Source: Marinomonas communis
GTDB taxonomy: Bacteria; Pseudomonadota; Gammaproteobacteria; Pseudomonadales; Marinomonadaceae
NCBI RefSeq assembly: GCF_004363305.1
Contig: NZ_SNZA01000003.1
Coordinates: 248,001 to 312,000, forward strand
DNA length: 64,000 nucleotides
Direction: 5' to 3'
The notes under the pieces are model-generated. The model made no database searches. It was not told where the DNA came from and saw nothing but the letters and a program-made list of their open reading frames with translations. Within the stretch, counting starts at the first letter, position 1, and every line of letters begins with the position of its first letter. Positions 44,366 to 53,297 of the stretch are shown here, piece after piece. The position numbers and the translations under genes are program-made.

Positions 44366-44794
44366 ATGTCAATTAATTCTGATTTTTCAAAACTATCTAC
44401 GACACCACTGCAAACAGGTCAGGGTAATCAACTAACTGAGCAAGAGTTTGTTAAAGATAAGCAATTGCAAACTCAAGTTGTGCAGCAAACTGCCGATACA
44501 AATTCAACAGGTACAGAGTCTGAGAATGGCAGTAATTTTGCAGATGATTCAGCAAAGTTTGTGGATGAGCCTAAGGTTGAGGAAGTGAATGTGAAAATGC
44601 GACAGCTGAGTTTAGGCGTGTCGTTTGAGCTAACGGAAGAGTCTGAAAACATTGTAAAAGTCATTGATCAGGAGACAGGTGACTTGGTACGACAGATTCC
44701 ATCAGAGGAATTTTTAAAAATGTCGGATCGGCTCGACGAGATTTTTGGTGAGCTAAATAGCCTGAAAGGAAACCTGATCAATAGTGAAGTTTAA
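44366..44794 (+). CDS. flaG: FlaG family protein
   Basis: Small protein of 142 residues that affects filament length in polar-flagellate bacteria. The N-terminal half is Gln/Thr/Ser-rich and looks disordered. The C-terminal FlaG domain (~75-140) has F-E-L-T-E-E-S-E-N-I-V-K-V-I-D and T-G-D-L-V-R-Q-I-P-S-E-E-F-L. ATG 44366 is preceded by GGGAGAG; the GTG two codons earlier is rejected. It lies between the flagellin terminator and fliD, its usual place. Confidence 0.9.
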   Translation: MSINSDFSKLSTTPLQTGQGNQLTEQEFVKDKQLQTQVVQQTADTNSTGTESENGSNFADDSAKFVDEPKVEEVNVKMRQLSLGVSFELTEESENIVKVIDQETGDLVRQIPSEEFLKMSDRLDEIFGELNSLKGNLINSEV

Positions 44795-44829
44795 GTTAGC
44801 TCAAAAGTAATGAGCTAAGGGAGGAAAGT

Positions 44830-46224
44830 ATGTCTGTTACATCTCTTGGTGTAGGTTCTGGCTTAGATCTAGAATCTCTTGTTGAGAATATGATCTCTGT
44901 ACAGCGAGACTCCAAGGTTAGCGCATACGAAGATAAAATTAGCGATTACGAATCAGAAGTTTCTGCTTATGGCGCGATTAAGTCTGCGTTGGAGAAATTT
45001 GAGACCTCCGTCGAAACTCTTGCTGATAGTGATCTTTTCACTGGCCGAACGGCCACTCTTACTCAACCTAGTAGCGGCGATATTATTTCTGTTGAAGCTG
45101 ACAGTGACGCTTCTAATGGTTCCTACAACATTTCTGTCTCGCAGCTCGCACAGGGTAGTCGAAGTGTTTCCTCTGCGGGCTTATTCAGTAGCTCTGATGA
45201 TGAAGTGACTGCTGTTGGAGGCGACCTTACATTTACCGCTGGAACCGAGACCTTTACTATTACCGTTGCCGCAGGGACAACTCTATCTGAGTTAAGAGAG
45301 CAAATTAATGATGATAGTAGTAATTTTGGTGTTTCTGCGAACTTGGTGGATGATGGATCTGGGAATGTTTATTTGACCCTAAATTCAGATGTTACTGGCG
45401 ATGGCAATGATTTAGTGGTCACTAATACGGATGAGTCATTGGATAACGTGTCTTCTGTGGCTACCGGTGCTGGAACACCAGGGCTGAGCATTGCTGCTGA
45501 AGATGCAGCGCAAGATGCTGTGATCAATGTAGATGGAATTGATATCCGTAGTGACTCAAATACCTTTGAAAATGCAGTGTCAGGATTGACCATTAAAACC
45601 TTGGCTGTATCTGAAACGGATGCAAATGGTGACCCTGAAACAGCTAAAGCGGAAGTAGATTTTGATACAGAAACTGTTCAAGAAACTCTTGAAGAGTTTG
45701 TGACAGCATATAACACTCTTTTGTCAGTATTTGATAAGTACACCGACACTGATGCGATATTAAATGGTAGTAGCTTAGTACGAGGCTTAGAAGGCTCATT
45801 AAATTCTGATCTAATGAGTATTTTTGATGATGCTGGGGCCTTAACCAATATTTTCGATATCGGTATTGAGATGGATGATGATGGTACGCTATCCCTCGAT
45901 ACAACGGCTTTTAGCGAAGCGATGGAAGAAAGCTATGATGACGTTGTGACGCTTTTTTCTGGTGAAAATGGGCTGGCTAGTATTCTCGAAGAGATGTTAG
46001 GTAACTATACGGGCTCAAGTGGCCTTTTGAAAGATATGGTTGACACTTCTCAAGCTTCTGCAGATAAAACAGAAGAGTCATTGGAAAACTTTGAATATCG
46101 CATGGATCTCTACGAAGAGCAGTTGCGTGCGCGATTCACCACACTGGATACACTTTTAGCGAGCATGAACTCCAATGGTACTTATTTGTTAACACAATTA
46201 AGTAGTTTAAGCAGCAGTAGCTAA
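44830..46224 (+). CDS. fliD: FliD filament cap protein
   Basis: Cap that folds flagellin at the filament tip, 464 residues. N-terminal S-L-G-V-G-S-G-L-D-L-E-S-L-V-E-N-M opens the protein, with Y-E-D-K-I-S-D-Y-E-S-E-V-S-A-Y-G-A-I-K nearby. The C-terminal coiled coil ends with Y-E-E-Q-L-R-A-R-F-T-T-L-D-T-L-L-A-S-M-N and a Ser-rich tail. GGGAGGAAAG precedes the ATG. An 8-base inverted repeat (44796-44803 / 44811-44818) just before the ribosome site could regulate translation. Confidence 0.95.
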   Translation: MSVTSLGVGSGLDLESLVENMISVQRDSKVSAYEDKISDYESEVSAYGAIKSALEKFETSVETLADSDLFTGRTATLTQPSSGDIISVEADSDASNGSYNISVSQLAQGSRSVSSAGLFSSSDDEVTAVGGDLTFTAGTETFTITVAAGTTLSELREQINDDSSNFGVSANLVDDGSGNVYLTLNSDVTGDGNDLVVTNTDESLDNVSSVATGAGTPGLSIAAEDAAQDAVINVDGIDIRSDSNTFENAVSGLTIKTLAVSETDANGDPETAKAEVDFDTETVQETLEEFVTAYNTLLSVFDKYTDTDAILNGSSLVRGLEGSLNSDLMSIFDDAGALTNIFDIGIEMDDDGTLSLDTTAFSEAMEESYDDVVTLFSGENGLASILEEMLGNYTGSSGLLKDMVDTSQASADKTEESLENFEYRMDLYEEQLRARFTTLDTLLASMNSNGTYLLTQLSSLSSSS

Positions 46225-46254
46225 TATAGAATCGTTGTAACATAAGAGGTTGAT

Positions 46255-46668
46255 ATGTACACGAATAAAGGCATTCAAGCATATAAAAAAGATTCATTAA
46301 AGTCAGATCTGGCATCTGCTGATCCACATCGCGTTATCCAGTTATTGATGCAAGGTGCGTTGGAGCGCTTAGCCCTTAGTAAAGGGTTTATTGAGCGAAA
46401 AGACTTAGAGTCAAAATCACAGACGCTTACCCGCGTGGTTGAGATTATTAACGCTTTGCGAGATGCGCTAGATAGAGATGCTAACCCTGAATTGGTCGAT
46501 AATCTTAATGATCTGTATGCATATATGATTGACCAGGTTCAAGAAGCTAGTGTTACGATGGATGTTCAAAAAATAGATTTGGTCATGGGTTTACTGCTTC
46601 AGATTAAAGGAGCTTGGGATCAAATCAGTGAAATAGATAAGCAAGCCGCGGCGCAAGCAAATGCGTAA
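46255..46668 (+). CDS. fliS: FliS flagellin export chaperone
   Basis: Cytoplasmic chaperone that binds the flagellin C-terminus, 137 residues, all helical. Conserved start: Y-T-N-K-G-I-Q-A-Y-K-K-D-S, then A-D-P-H-R-V-I-Q-L-L-M-Q-G-A-L-E-R-L, and the L-N-D-L-Y-A-Y-M motif. Spaced 30 bases after fliD with AGAGG upstream. Confidence 0.95.
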   Translation: MYTNKGIQAYKKDSLKSDLASADPHRVIQLLMQGALERLALSKGFIERKDLESKSQTLTRVVEIINALRDALDRDANPELVDNLNDLYAYMIDQVQEASVTMDVQKIDLVMGLLLQIKGAWDQISEIDKQAAAQANA

Positions 46669-46691
46669 TATTTCTATGTCATGGGTCTCAA

Positions 46692-46997
46692 ATGTCTATT
46701 GAATATACTCCTGAAAATTTATTGAAATTGCTCTCTTCCTTTTCTAAAGCAATTACGGATAAAGATATTGACGCCCTTCTAGCTATAGATAGCTATATTT
46801 CTGAGTTAATTAAGAGAGAGTTATTAACACAAGAATTCATAGCTATACACAAGGAAGAAATGACTCAGTTATATGCTTTGATGAGAGAGTCTGAGGCTTG
46901 TATCGAGGTTCTTAAAAGTGAAATTAAAACTGAACAGTCAGACCTGAAGAAAAAAGTAAAGATTTCTAAACGTTATTTGGATATAGAGAGGCTGTAA
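46692..46997 (+). CDS. Small helical protein, probable FliT-like flagellar chaperone
   Basis: 101-residue, predicted all-alpha, charged protein with a Lys-rich C-terminus. No motif identifies it by sequence. Its position directly after fliS, its size and its helical composition match FliT, the FliD chaperone, which diverges quickly. The call therefore rests on context. Its stop overlaps the start of the Maf gene (TAATG), so the two are translationally coupled. The region is clearly more AT-rich than the upstream genes. Confidence 0.6.
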   Translation: MSIEYTPENLLKLLSSFSKAITDKDIDALLAIDSYISELIKRELLTQEFIAIHKEEMTQLYALMRESEACIEVLKSEIKTEQSDLKKKVKISKRYLDIERL

Positions 46998-49087
46998 TGT
47001 CTGAGGTGTCAGAAATAGATGCTATCATACGCCGAATGGAGCGAGGATTAAAGGTTCTTAAAGCAAATGATGACATTTTGACTGAGCGTTATTTGAGTAA
47101 TATAAAAGTTATTGAAGAGAATTTCCCTCAGATTTATACCATCATCAAAGACTATAAACCCTCTAACAATAATATTTTCGTAGAGGAAGACGGTTCTCTA
47201 AATTTATTATTTCCTGATAGTGGTTATACGTTATTTTCAGAAACTCCTTTTCAGCAAATAGAAGAAAAATACAAAAGGTTTATCAGTAATCCTGACAGAA
47301 CTTATGTGAACTTGTCAGTTGAATTAACAGATCGATCTAGGCATGAGTTTTATTTAAGTAAAATTCATGTTGATAAAGAAAAAGCTAAAAGTAGTGCAGA
47401 AAAATTAACAATAATGCCCCGTGTGGTAGGCGGAATTGTTTTATTTGGTTTTGACTTGGGCTACCAATTAATTCGTATATTAGATGAGCATTTCGCAAAG
47501 CACATCTATATTTACGAGGAGAATCTTGACCTATTCTACTACTCTCTCTTTGCGATAGACTGGGAATGGGTTGTGAATGAAATGGTTGAACGGGATTGTT
47601 CATTACACTTTTTTCTAGGTATTGATGAGAGTGAGTTTATCAACCAATACCTTAGGGTTTTGCGGCTTAATGGCATGTATATGGCTGCACATACTTATCT
47701 GTACTCTAGCTACAGTGCGCAGCATATTCAGCCTGTATTGACCGAATTTAGGAATCAATTTGCTAAGCAAGTTATGGGGTGGGGCTTCTTTGATGATGGT
47801 GTGATAGGCATAGGTCAATATTTAGCAAGACAGAATAAAACTTATTTAGCTGTAAAGCCTGAGCAAGATCTAAGGTTTGGTTTTAATAAGAATCTTGATA
47901 TCCCTGTCTTTATCCTAGGTAATGGTCCATCTCTAGATGATAATATAGAGTTTGTGAAAGCCCATCGAAATGACGTTATTCTAGTGTCATGTGGAACGAC
48001 ACTTAATACACTTTCTAAGTATGGTATTAAACCTGATTATCATGTTGATGTAGAGCGCATGCGTCATACAGCAGAAAAAATATCTTTTGTTGATAAGGAG
48101 TTTTTAAAAGGGATTACCGCTTTAACGGTTAATGTGATGCATCCAGAGTTCTACCAGTACTTTGAGAAAAGTATTATTGGTTTAAAGCCGGGTGAGCCTA
48201 TTTCATCTTTGATGAGAAATAGACTGGTTTCAGAGGAAAATAGATCTCGTCTTATGGATATGCATTTCTCATCACCTATCGTTGCCAATTTGGCTTTGTC
48301 GTATGTTTTGCAAATGGGATTCTGTGATGTATATATGATTGGGGTGGATTGCGGTTTTAGGTCTCCTGAACTACATCATTCTAAAGTAAGCGGTTATTAT
48401 ACGAAAGACGGTGAAAACTCTGGTCTTATGCCTTTAGCTTCGGATCATATTAGACGTGAAGCCAACTTTGGTGGTATTGCTTTAACTACTTCTATTATGG
48501 ATATGTCGCGTATTCAGCTTGAGCTTCTTATCAGCTTCTTTCGACCAAAAAACCGAATGTTTAAATGCTACAATTTATCAGATGGTATTAAGATAAAAGG
48601 AACAGAACCTTTACGTGCAGAGGATGCATTAATAGCTGCCCAGGCCGAAGGTAGGAAAAATAAAGTAAAGAGTTATGTTTGGGATAACTTTGTAGTAGAA
48701 GAGAACTCTGATTTTAGTGATTGGAGTAGTCTCGATGTTAAAGATGAGTTTGAGTTATTTTGTGATGAAGTTACGAATATTTTAGATAATGATTTTCAGA
48801 CTAAGGAAGATATTTTAAAGAATGTTTCTACACTGAATAATTTAGTTATGCTTCAATACAACTTAGGAAAGTCATATAATATTGAGCTCATGTTTGGATC
48901 CTTTGTTTACTTTGCTAATGAGCTTCTTGATTATGTGTTGTCAGTAGAAGTATTTGACATGAAAGAAGTTAGATCTATGCTGAATATTTTTAAAGATTTT
49001 GTTCAAGAAATGCCATCCATGTTAGAGGACCCAAGGCAATCGGTTGATAAGCGTGAAGATGTTTTAAAAGGTAAATATCACGCTTGA
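46997..49087 (+). CDS. Motility-associated factor (Maf) glycosyltransferase
   Basis: Large cytoplasmic enzyme of 696 residues from the DUF115/Maf family, which transfers pseudaminic or legionaminic acid from its CMP form to Ser/Thr of flagellin before export. The central MptE-like domain begins around residue 305 with the diagnostic VFILGNGPSLDDN, then VSCGTTLNTL and GIKPDYHVDVER, with G-V-D-C-G-F later. N- and C-terminal flanks are variable. It lies between the flagellar genes and the convergent legionaminic-acid operon, linking sugar and acceptor. AT-rich sequence suggests a different history from the flg genes: the line 46741-46800, in the gene just upstream, has only 19 G+C of 60. Confidence 0.9.
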   Translation: MSEVSEIDAIIRRMERGLKVLKANDDILTERYLSNIKVIEENFPQIYTIIKDYKPSNNNIFVEEDGSLNLLFPDSGYTLFSETPFQQIEEKYKRFISNPDRTYVNLSVELTDRSRHEFYLSKIHVDKEKAKSSAEKLTIMPRVVGGIVLFGFDLGYQLIRILDEHFAKHIYIYEENLDLFYYSLFAIDWEWVVNEMVERDCSLHFFLGIDESEFINQYLRVLRLNGMYMAAHTYLYSSYSAQHIQPVLTEFRNQFAKQVMGWGFFDDGVIGIGQYLARQNKTYLAVKPEQDLRFGFNKNLDIPVFILGNGPSLDDNIEFVKAHRNDVILVSCGTTLNTLSKYGIKPDYHVDVERMRHTAEKISFVDKEFLKGITALTVNVMHPEFYQYFEKSIIGLKPGEPISSLMRNRLVSEENRSRLMDMHFSSPIVANLALSYVLQMGFCDVYMIGVDCGFRSPELHHSKVSGYYTKDGENSGLMPLASDHIRREANFGGIALTTSIMDMSRIQLELLISFFRPKNRMFKCYNLSDGIKIKGTEPLRAEDALIAAQAEGRKNKVKSYVWDNFVVEENSDFSDWSSLDVKDEFELFCDEVTNILDNDFQTKEDILKNVSTLNNLVMLQYNLGKSYNIELMFGSFVYFANELLDYVLSVEVFDMKEVRSMLNIFKDFVQEMPSMLEDPRQSVDKREDVLKGKYHA

Positions 49088-49097
49088 TATGGCCTTT

Positions 49098-49871
49098 TTA
49101 GACTGAGAATCCGTCATCTACAACAATATTCTGGCCAGTTACATGTTGTGATTGGTCAGAAAGTAAAAAAATAATAGATCCAGTAACCTTGTCTACAGAT
49201 AACATGCCCTCACCATGAGTGTTATCTTTATAAGAGGCTAAAAATGCTTCTGGTTGGTGGTCAAAAATCCCCCCCGGGCTAACGCAGTTCACTCTAAACT
49301 TACTATTTTTCACATAGGCCACTGAATACTTAGTTAGATGTATAAGAGCTGACTTTATCGCGGCATATTCAACAGGCATACTCATTGAAGTATCGTTGTA
49401 TACATCAAATTTTGGAGCAATCACACCATATATAGAGGAAATATTGACGAGTGAAAATGGTGATTGGCGTTCTTTGAAGTAAGCGGCGCATTGCTGCATG
49501 AATAAGAAGCTACTGCCAAGATGGAGTGACAAATTTTCGTTGAAACTTGCTTGTGACACTTCAAAAAAGTGCGCGCCATAGGTCCGATTTCGAGGGTATG
49601 TCGTGTTGGCCGCACCATCCAGCGCTTTAATATTGGCAAAGAACTTTTTCACATCACTCTCATTTGTGATGTCTAGAGTTGTTAGCTCTAAAGACGGATA
49701 TTCGTTTGCATTGATACCTAAAGATACGAGCCTTTGCTGGATACGTTCAATATCGAGGTCAGCAGCAATAACTGAAGCGCCTTGCCATAGGCAATCTTTT
49801 ACTAATTGTGATCCAAGTAGTCCTGCTGCACCTGCAATGAGGATAGTTTTACCTTGGAGTAAGTCAGTCAT
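49098..49871 (-). CDS. ptmA: PtmA-like SDR oxidoreductase
   Basis: Short-chain dehydrogenase of 257 residues. It has Rossmann motif GAAGLLG near residue 14, catalytic Y-x-x-x-K in E-Y-A-A-I-K and C-V-S-P-G-G-I after it. It resembles PtmA from the legionaminic-acid loci of Campylobacter. Its exact reaction there is not settled. It is last of the operon, overlapping legF by 8 bases, with AGGA upstream, and its stop is 11 bases from that of the convergent Maf gene. Confidence 0.8.
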   Translation of the reverse strand: MTDLLQGKTILIAGAAGLLGSQLVKDCLWQGASVIAADLDIERIQQRLVSLGINANEYPSLELTTLDITNESDVKKFFANIKALDGAANTTYPRNRTYGAHFFEVSQASFNENLSLHLGSSFLFMQQCAAYFKERQSPFSLVNISSIYGVIAPKFDVYNDTSMSMPVEYAAIKSALIHLTKYSVAYVKNSKFRVNCVSPGGIFDHQPEAFLASYKDNTHGEGMLSVDKVTGSIIFLLSDQSQHVTGQNIVVDDGFSV

Positions 49872-50562
49872 TTTGGATATCCTTTAAAATACTTTCTGCC
49901 AACTTGAAATCATAAAAATCGTCAATATCGACCGCGCGTTGCTTTGGCATAACAATAGCGACGACTTTTCCATCAAATAGTGCGTTGTTTTTCAGAATAA
50001 AATCTGGTGTTGAAACATACACTCCTGTGGTGATGTCATATACTTCAGGAGTATCCTGCCTTCTTGTTATACCGGTACTTTGGGGAATAACCAACTCGAC
50101 TTCTTCTGAGTGCGAAAATCGCTTTACCATATTGAAATAAGGGCTTCGGCTAGCGGGTGTAACTGATATGCATATATCTGCCGCCTCTGCCTGATGTTTT
50201 GAGATCGCAGATTCAACATCTTCTACTGCTCTTAATGGGCATGTGGCCGGTAAGCTAACGAAGTGGTCAAACGAGCCATAATGCTTCTGTGCCCATTCAA
50301 TTGCATGTCGCCAGCTAAGCCACTCGGGACTGGTATCTGTGGCAAGATTTTTTGGACGTGGAATAATTGTCGCACCAGCTATGGTTGCACATTTAGCTAT
50401 CTCTTTGTCATCGGTAGAAACAAATACATGACTAATAGAAGGGCACGCTATTGCTGTTTCGATAGCGTAATGTATAAGAGGTTTACCAAGCAGCGGTTTG
50501 ATATTTTTTCCTGGTAAGCCTTTTGAGCCACCTCTAGCAAAAACAAATGCAAAGCAAGTCAT
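49864..50562 (-). CDS. legF: CMP-legionaminic/nonulosonic acid cytidylyltransferase
   Basis: Activates the finished nonulosonic acid with CTP to make the CMP-sugar that Maf uses. 232 residues, NeuA/LegF family. N-terminal F-A-R-G-G-S-K-G-L-P-G-K-N is the CTP-binding loop, followed by VSTDD, L-P-A-T-C-P-L-R and the acidic D-I-D-D-F-Y-D metal motif near the end. GAGGC before ATG. Assigned to legionaminic rather than sialic acid from the surrounding genes. Confidence 0.87.
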   Translation of the reverse strand: MTCFAFVFARGGSKGLPGKNIKPLLGKPLIHYAIETAIACPSISHVFVSTDDKEIAKCATIAGATIIPRPKNLATDTSPEWLSWRHAIEWAQKHYGSFDHFVSLPATCPLRAVEDVESAISKHQAEAADICISVTPASRSPYFNMVKRFSHSEEVELVIPQSTGITRRQDTPEVYDITTGVYVSTPDFILKNNALFDGKVVAIVMPKQRAVDIDDFYDFKLAESILKDIQND

Positions 50563-50568
50563 AGTGCC

Positions 50569-51558
50569 TCAATTAGTGGTTTGTATCAGTGGGTAGCGCT
50601 TTATTGCTTCTATTAACTCTATGATCGAAAGTGCTTCATCAACAGTGGCTAAGGGTTTTTCTTTATTATATGAAGAGCAAATAAACGCCTCAAACTGTTG
50701 AGTATACATTTGGTTCTTATCCCATTCTGGAGCACTGTAAAGAATCTCTTTTTTACCTGATAAGGAGATTGTGGTTACAGTATTGAGTATTAGGTCCCAT
50801 TCTAAGGAACCCCCGCTGCCGACTATACGCCATCGGCGATAGGGCGTGCGTTGTAGGAAGTCTAGGTGAACGTGTGCGATGACTTTAGACGAATTGCTCA
50901 ATAGGAGGTCGACGCAATCTTCTACATCTGTATCGAGTTCAGGCATGGAACGTAAAATAGCGTGTTCCAAAGTCAAGTTACCTAGTAGCCACTGCGCCAA
51001 ATCAAGCTCGTGACTTAGCTCAAGTAAAGCTCCTCCTCCACATTTTCTTTGAGCCGAAACGGACTGCCTATAATCGATATCAGGACGCCAACTTGGTAAA
51101 TATTGCCCTACTTCAATAGACACATTATAAAGCTGCCCTAGTCGCTGTTCATTGATTACTTGTTTGACTACAGCGGAAGAGGGTAGGAAGCGTAAGCAGT
51201 ACCCAATGGCTACTCTAGTGTGATTCTCATGTACAAGTTTAGCCAGCTCATAAGCATCCTCTATTGAGGCAGACAGTGGCTTTTCAATCAAGACCGGAAT
51301 ACCTGCTTTAATAAAACCTTGGGCGTGTTGTAGATGCAGAGAAGCAGGTGAAGCGACGATGGCGCACTGGATATTACACCGCATAAGCTCAGTTACTGAT
51401 TCGACCAGTTGGTCTGCGTTTTCAACCCGTTTTTGATTGGTAGGCAGAAGACCTCGTGCAGGCATGCTAATAATGCACGCGCTAGGGAAATGCTGGCGGA
51501 TATTTCGCCGATGCCGTGTAGCTATACTGCCAAGGCCGATGACTCCAATACGTTCCAT
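50569..51558 (-). CDS. ptmF: Gfo/Idh/MocA oxidoreductase, PtmF-like
   Basis: NAD(P)-dependent oxidoreductase of 329 residues. The N-terminal Rossmann motif G-L-G-S-I-A and the E-K-P-L-S-A segment, where K is the catalytic Lys, are typical of Gfo/Idh/MocA. It matches the PtmF position in legionaminic clusters. The substrate is not established. Its start overlaps the ptmE stop by one base, and legF follows 6 bases downstream. Confidence 0.75.
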   Translation of the reverse strand: MERIGVIGLGSIATRHRRNIRQHFPSACIISMPARGLLPTNQKRVENADQLVESVTELMRCNIQCAIVASPASLHLQHAQGFIKAGIPVLIEKPLSASIEDAYELAKLVHENHTRVAIGYCLRFLPSSAVVKQVINEQRLGQLYNVSIEVGQYLPSWRPDIDYRQSVSAQRKCGGGALLELSHELDLAQWLLGNLTLEHAILRSMPELDTDVEDCVDLLLSNSSKVIAHVHLDFLQRTPYRRWRIVGSGGSLEWDLILNTVTTISLSGKKEILYSAPEWDKNQMYTQQFEAFICSSYNKEKPLATVDEALSIIELIEAIKRYPLIQTTN

Positions 51559-52622
51559 TAATGTTCGAACTCCAATGAATGAATGTCAGATTGAGCGCGA
51601 TTGAAGTCATCTAATCTACCAATGTCCAACCAGTATTCATGGATTGGGAACATGAGAATTTGATCTCGTTCGCTCATATGCTGCTCCAGCAATTTAGGCA
51701 TATCGATGCGATGATTCTCTGGAACAGATTGGATAACTCGATGAGAGACAACATAAATACCGGCATTGATAAAAAAACGTTGAATGGGCTTTTCTACCAT
51801 GCTTTTAATCTTGCCATTTTGCCCATTGATGACGCCATATGGGATTTGATAATCGTACTCAGTGACACACATCGTAGCATCCCCGTCATTCTCTACATGA
51901 AAATTGAGTAGGCGGGTAAAGTCGACATTCGTCAGAATATCGCCGTTTATCATTATAATCGGTAAGTCTTTAGGAAGGTCCTTTGGTAATAATCCTAGTG
52001 CGCCGCCTGTGCCAAGAGGCTCTTGTTCATGGACATAGGTAATTGACACACCGAGTTTTGAACCATCACCAAAATACTCTTTGATTTTTTCCGGCATGTA
52101 ATGAGTCGAAATATAAAAGTTTTCGAAGCCGGCTTTAATAAAACTCAGTATTTGCGTTTCTAGTATAGGCTTCTTACCTATCTTAAGCATGGGCTTGGGA
52201 CAATGGTCGGTCAGAGGTTGAAGTCGAGTGCCAAAACCGCCAGCCATAATAAATACAGGGTTTTTGTAATGTGTTTTTTGGGAGTGTTGGTTGAGAAATT
52301 CTACCCCTACCAATGTATTGTCTGCGTCAACAATAGGTAGTGATAGGATGCCATGCCTTGTCATAATTTCGACAAGCTTCTGTCTTGATGTTGCTTGTGT
52401 GGCAGTAATTGGGGTGCGACTCATTATGTAATGAACTTCATCCGTCAAGGATAAGTTATTAAGCAAACCTCTGCGAATATCGCCATCAGTGATTACACCT
52501 ATCAAGCGCTCTTGGTCATCAATGACCATGGCAAAACGCAATGCTTCGTTGTTAATGATTTCTAATGCTTCGCGGATAGAATTATGAGATTTTAATAGTA
52601 CGTTGCGCCAATTTTTTTTCAT
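51558..52622 (-). CDS. ptmE: PtmE-like sugar-1-phosphate nucleotidyltransferase with CBS pair
   Basis: 354 residues with a tandem CBS module (residues ~1-115, with G-V-I-T-D-G-D-I-R-R) followed by a nucleotidyltransferase domain (GGFGTRLQPLTDHCPKPML, then NGDILTNVDF). This fusion is the mark of PtmE, the glucosamine-1-phosphate guanylyltransferase that starts the GDP-linked legionaminic pathway in Campylobacter. CBS domains may regulate it with adenine nucleotides. A small internal P-K-D-L repeat occurs at ~215. AGGTGA precedes the ATG. Confidence 0.83.
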   Translation of the reverse strand: MKKNWRNVLLKSHNSIREALEIINNEALRFAMVIDDQERLIGVITDGDIRRGLLNNLSLTDEVHYIMSRTPITATQATSRQKLVEIMTRHGILSLPIVDADNTLVGVEFLNQHSQKTHYKNPVFIMAGGFGTRLQPLTDHCPKPMLKIGKKPILETQILSFIKAGFENFYISTHYMPEKIKEYFGDGSKLGVSITYVHEQEPLGTGGALGLLPKDLPKDLPIIMINGDILTNVDFTRLLNFHVENDGDATMCVTEYDYQIPYGVINGQNGKIKSMVEKPIQRFFINAGIYVVSHRVIQSVPENHRIDMPKLLEQHMSERDQILMFPIHEYWLDIGRLDDFNRAQSDIHSLEFEH

Positions 52623-52637
52623 AAGTCACCTATTTAC

Positions 52638-53297
52638 CTAAAGCTCAGAGGGTGCGATAAACGCATTGGCAGAATGTGCTGTTTGGTTGCTTTGCAGGTG
52701 ATCCTTTACAACTGCTCCCGCGCCCACAATAACCCCTTTATCAAGGTGTAGGTTAGGTAAGACAGTTGCGTTAGCACCCACGAAAACATCTGTTGCAGTA
52801 ATGACACCTCCGCATAGTACTGCATTGGGTGCGATATGATTGAAGCTTCCTAGTTGGCAGTCATGCTCTACTAGAGCGCCAGTATTAATGATACTGTATG
52901 CACCAATTGATACCCCTGCCTGAATAACTGCTCCAGGAAATATTTGGCAGGCCTCACCAACGTCTGAAAATTTTGAAACAATGGCCTTGTCTGATACCAC
53001 GCTTATGAACTGATAACCCTTGTCTAAGTAGTAGCTTTGAATCTTTTGTCGACGATTTGACCTAGGTACTATGCCTATTCCATTTACAAGAAAAACATCG
53101 GAAGCCTGAAATTGTTCGATGTCAGAATCATTTCTAAGCTGCTGTATCCCTTTAAATATATTGCGTTGGTTAATTTCATCAGGACTAATGAAAGCCTTAA
53201 TCGAGTACCCTTGGGACAGCAAAATATCTGCCAGTACTGAGGCATGTCCACCAGCACCTATCATGATGATAGGCTTGAGAGGATGTTGATTAGTCAA
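52638..53297 (-). CDS. legH: NeuD/PglD-type sugar acyltransferase (LegH role)
   Basis: N-acetyltransferase of the left-handed beta-helix family, 219 residues, expected to acetylate the 4-amino sugar nucleotide. The N-terminal Rossmann-like part has MIGAGGHASVLADIL. The C-terminal hexapeptide repeats include A-P-N-A-V-L-C-G-G-V and V-G-A-N-A-T-V-L-P. Start choice: TTG 53297 has GGAGAT at good spacing and overlaps the legI stop. The longer frame from 53375 runs 86 bases into legI and lacks a family match. The TTG start is unusual. Confidence 0.8.
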   Translation of the reverse strand: MTNQHPLKPIIMIGAGGHASVLADILLSQGYSIKAFISPDEINQRNIFKGIQQLRNDSDIEQFQASDVFLVNGIGIVPRSNRRQKIQSYYLDKGYQFISVVSDKAIVSKFSDVGEACQIFPGAVIQAGVSIGAYSIINTGALVEHDCQLGSFNHIAPNAVLCGGVITATDVFVGANATVLPNLHLDKGVIVGAGAVVKDHLQSNQTAHSANAFIAPSEL

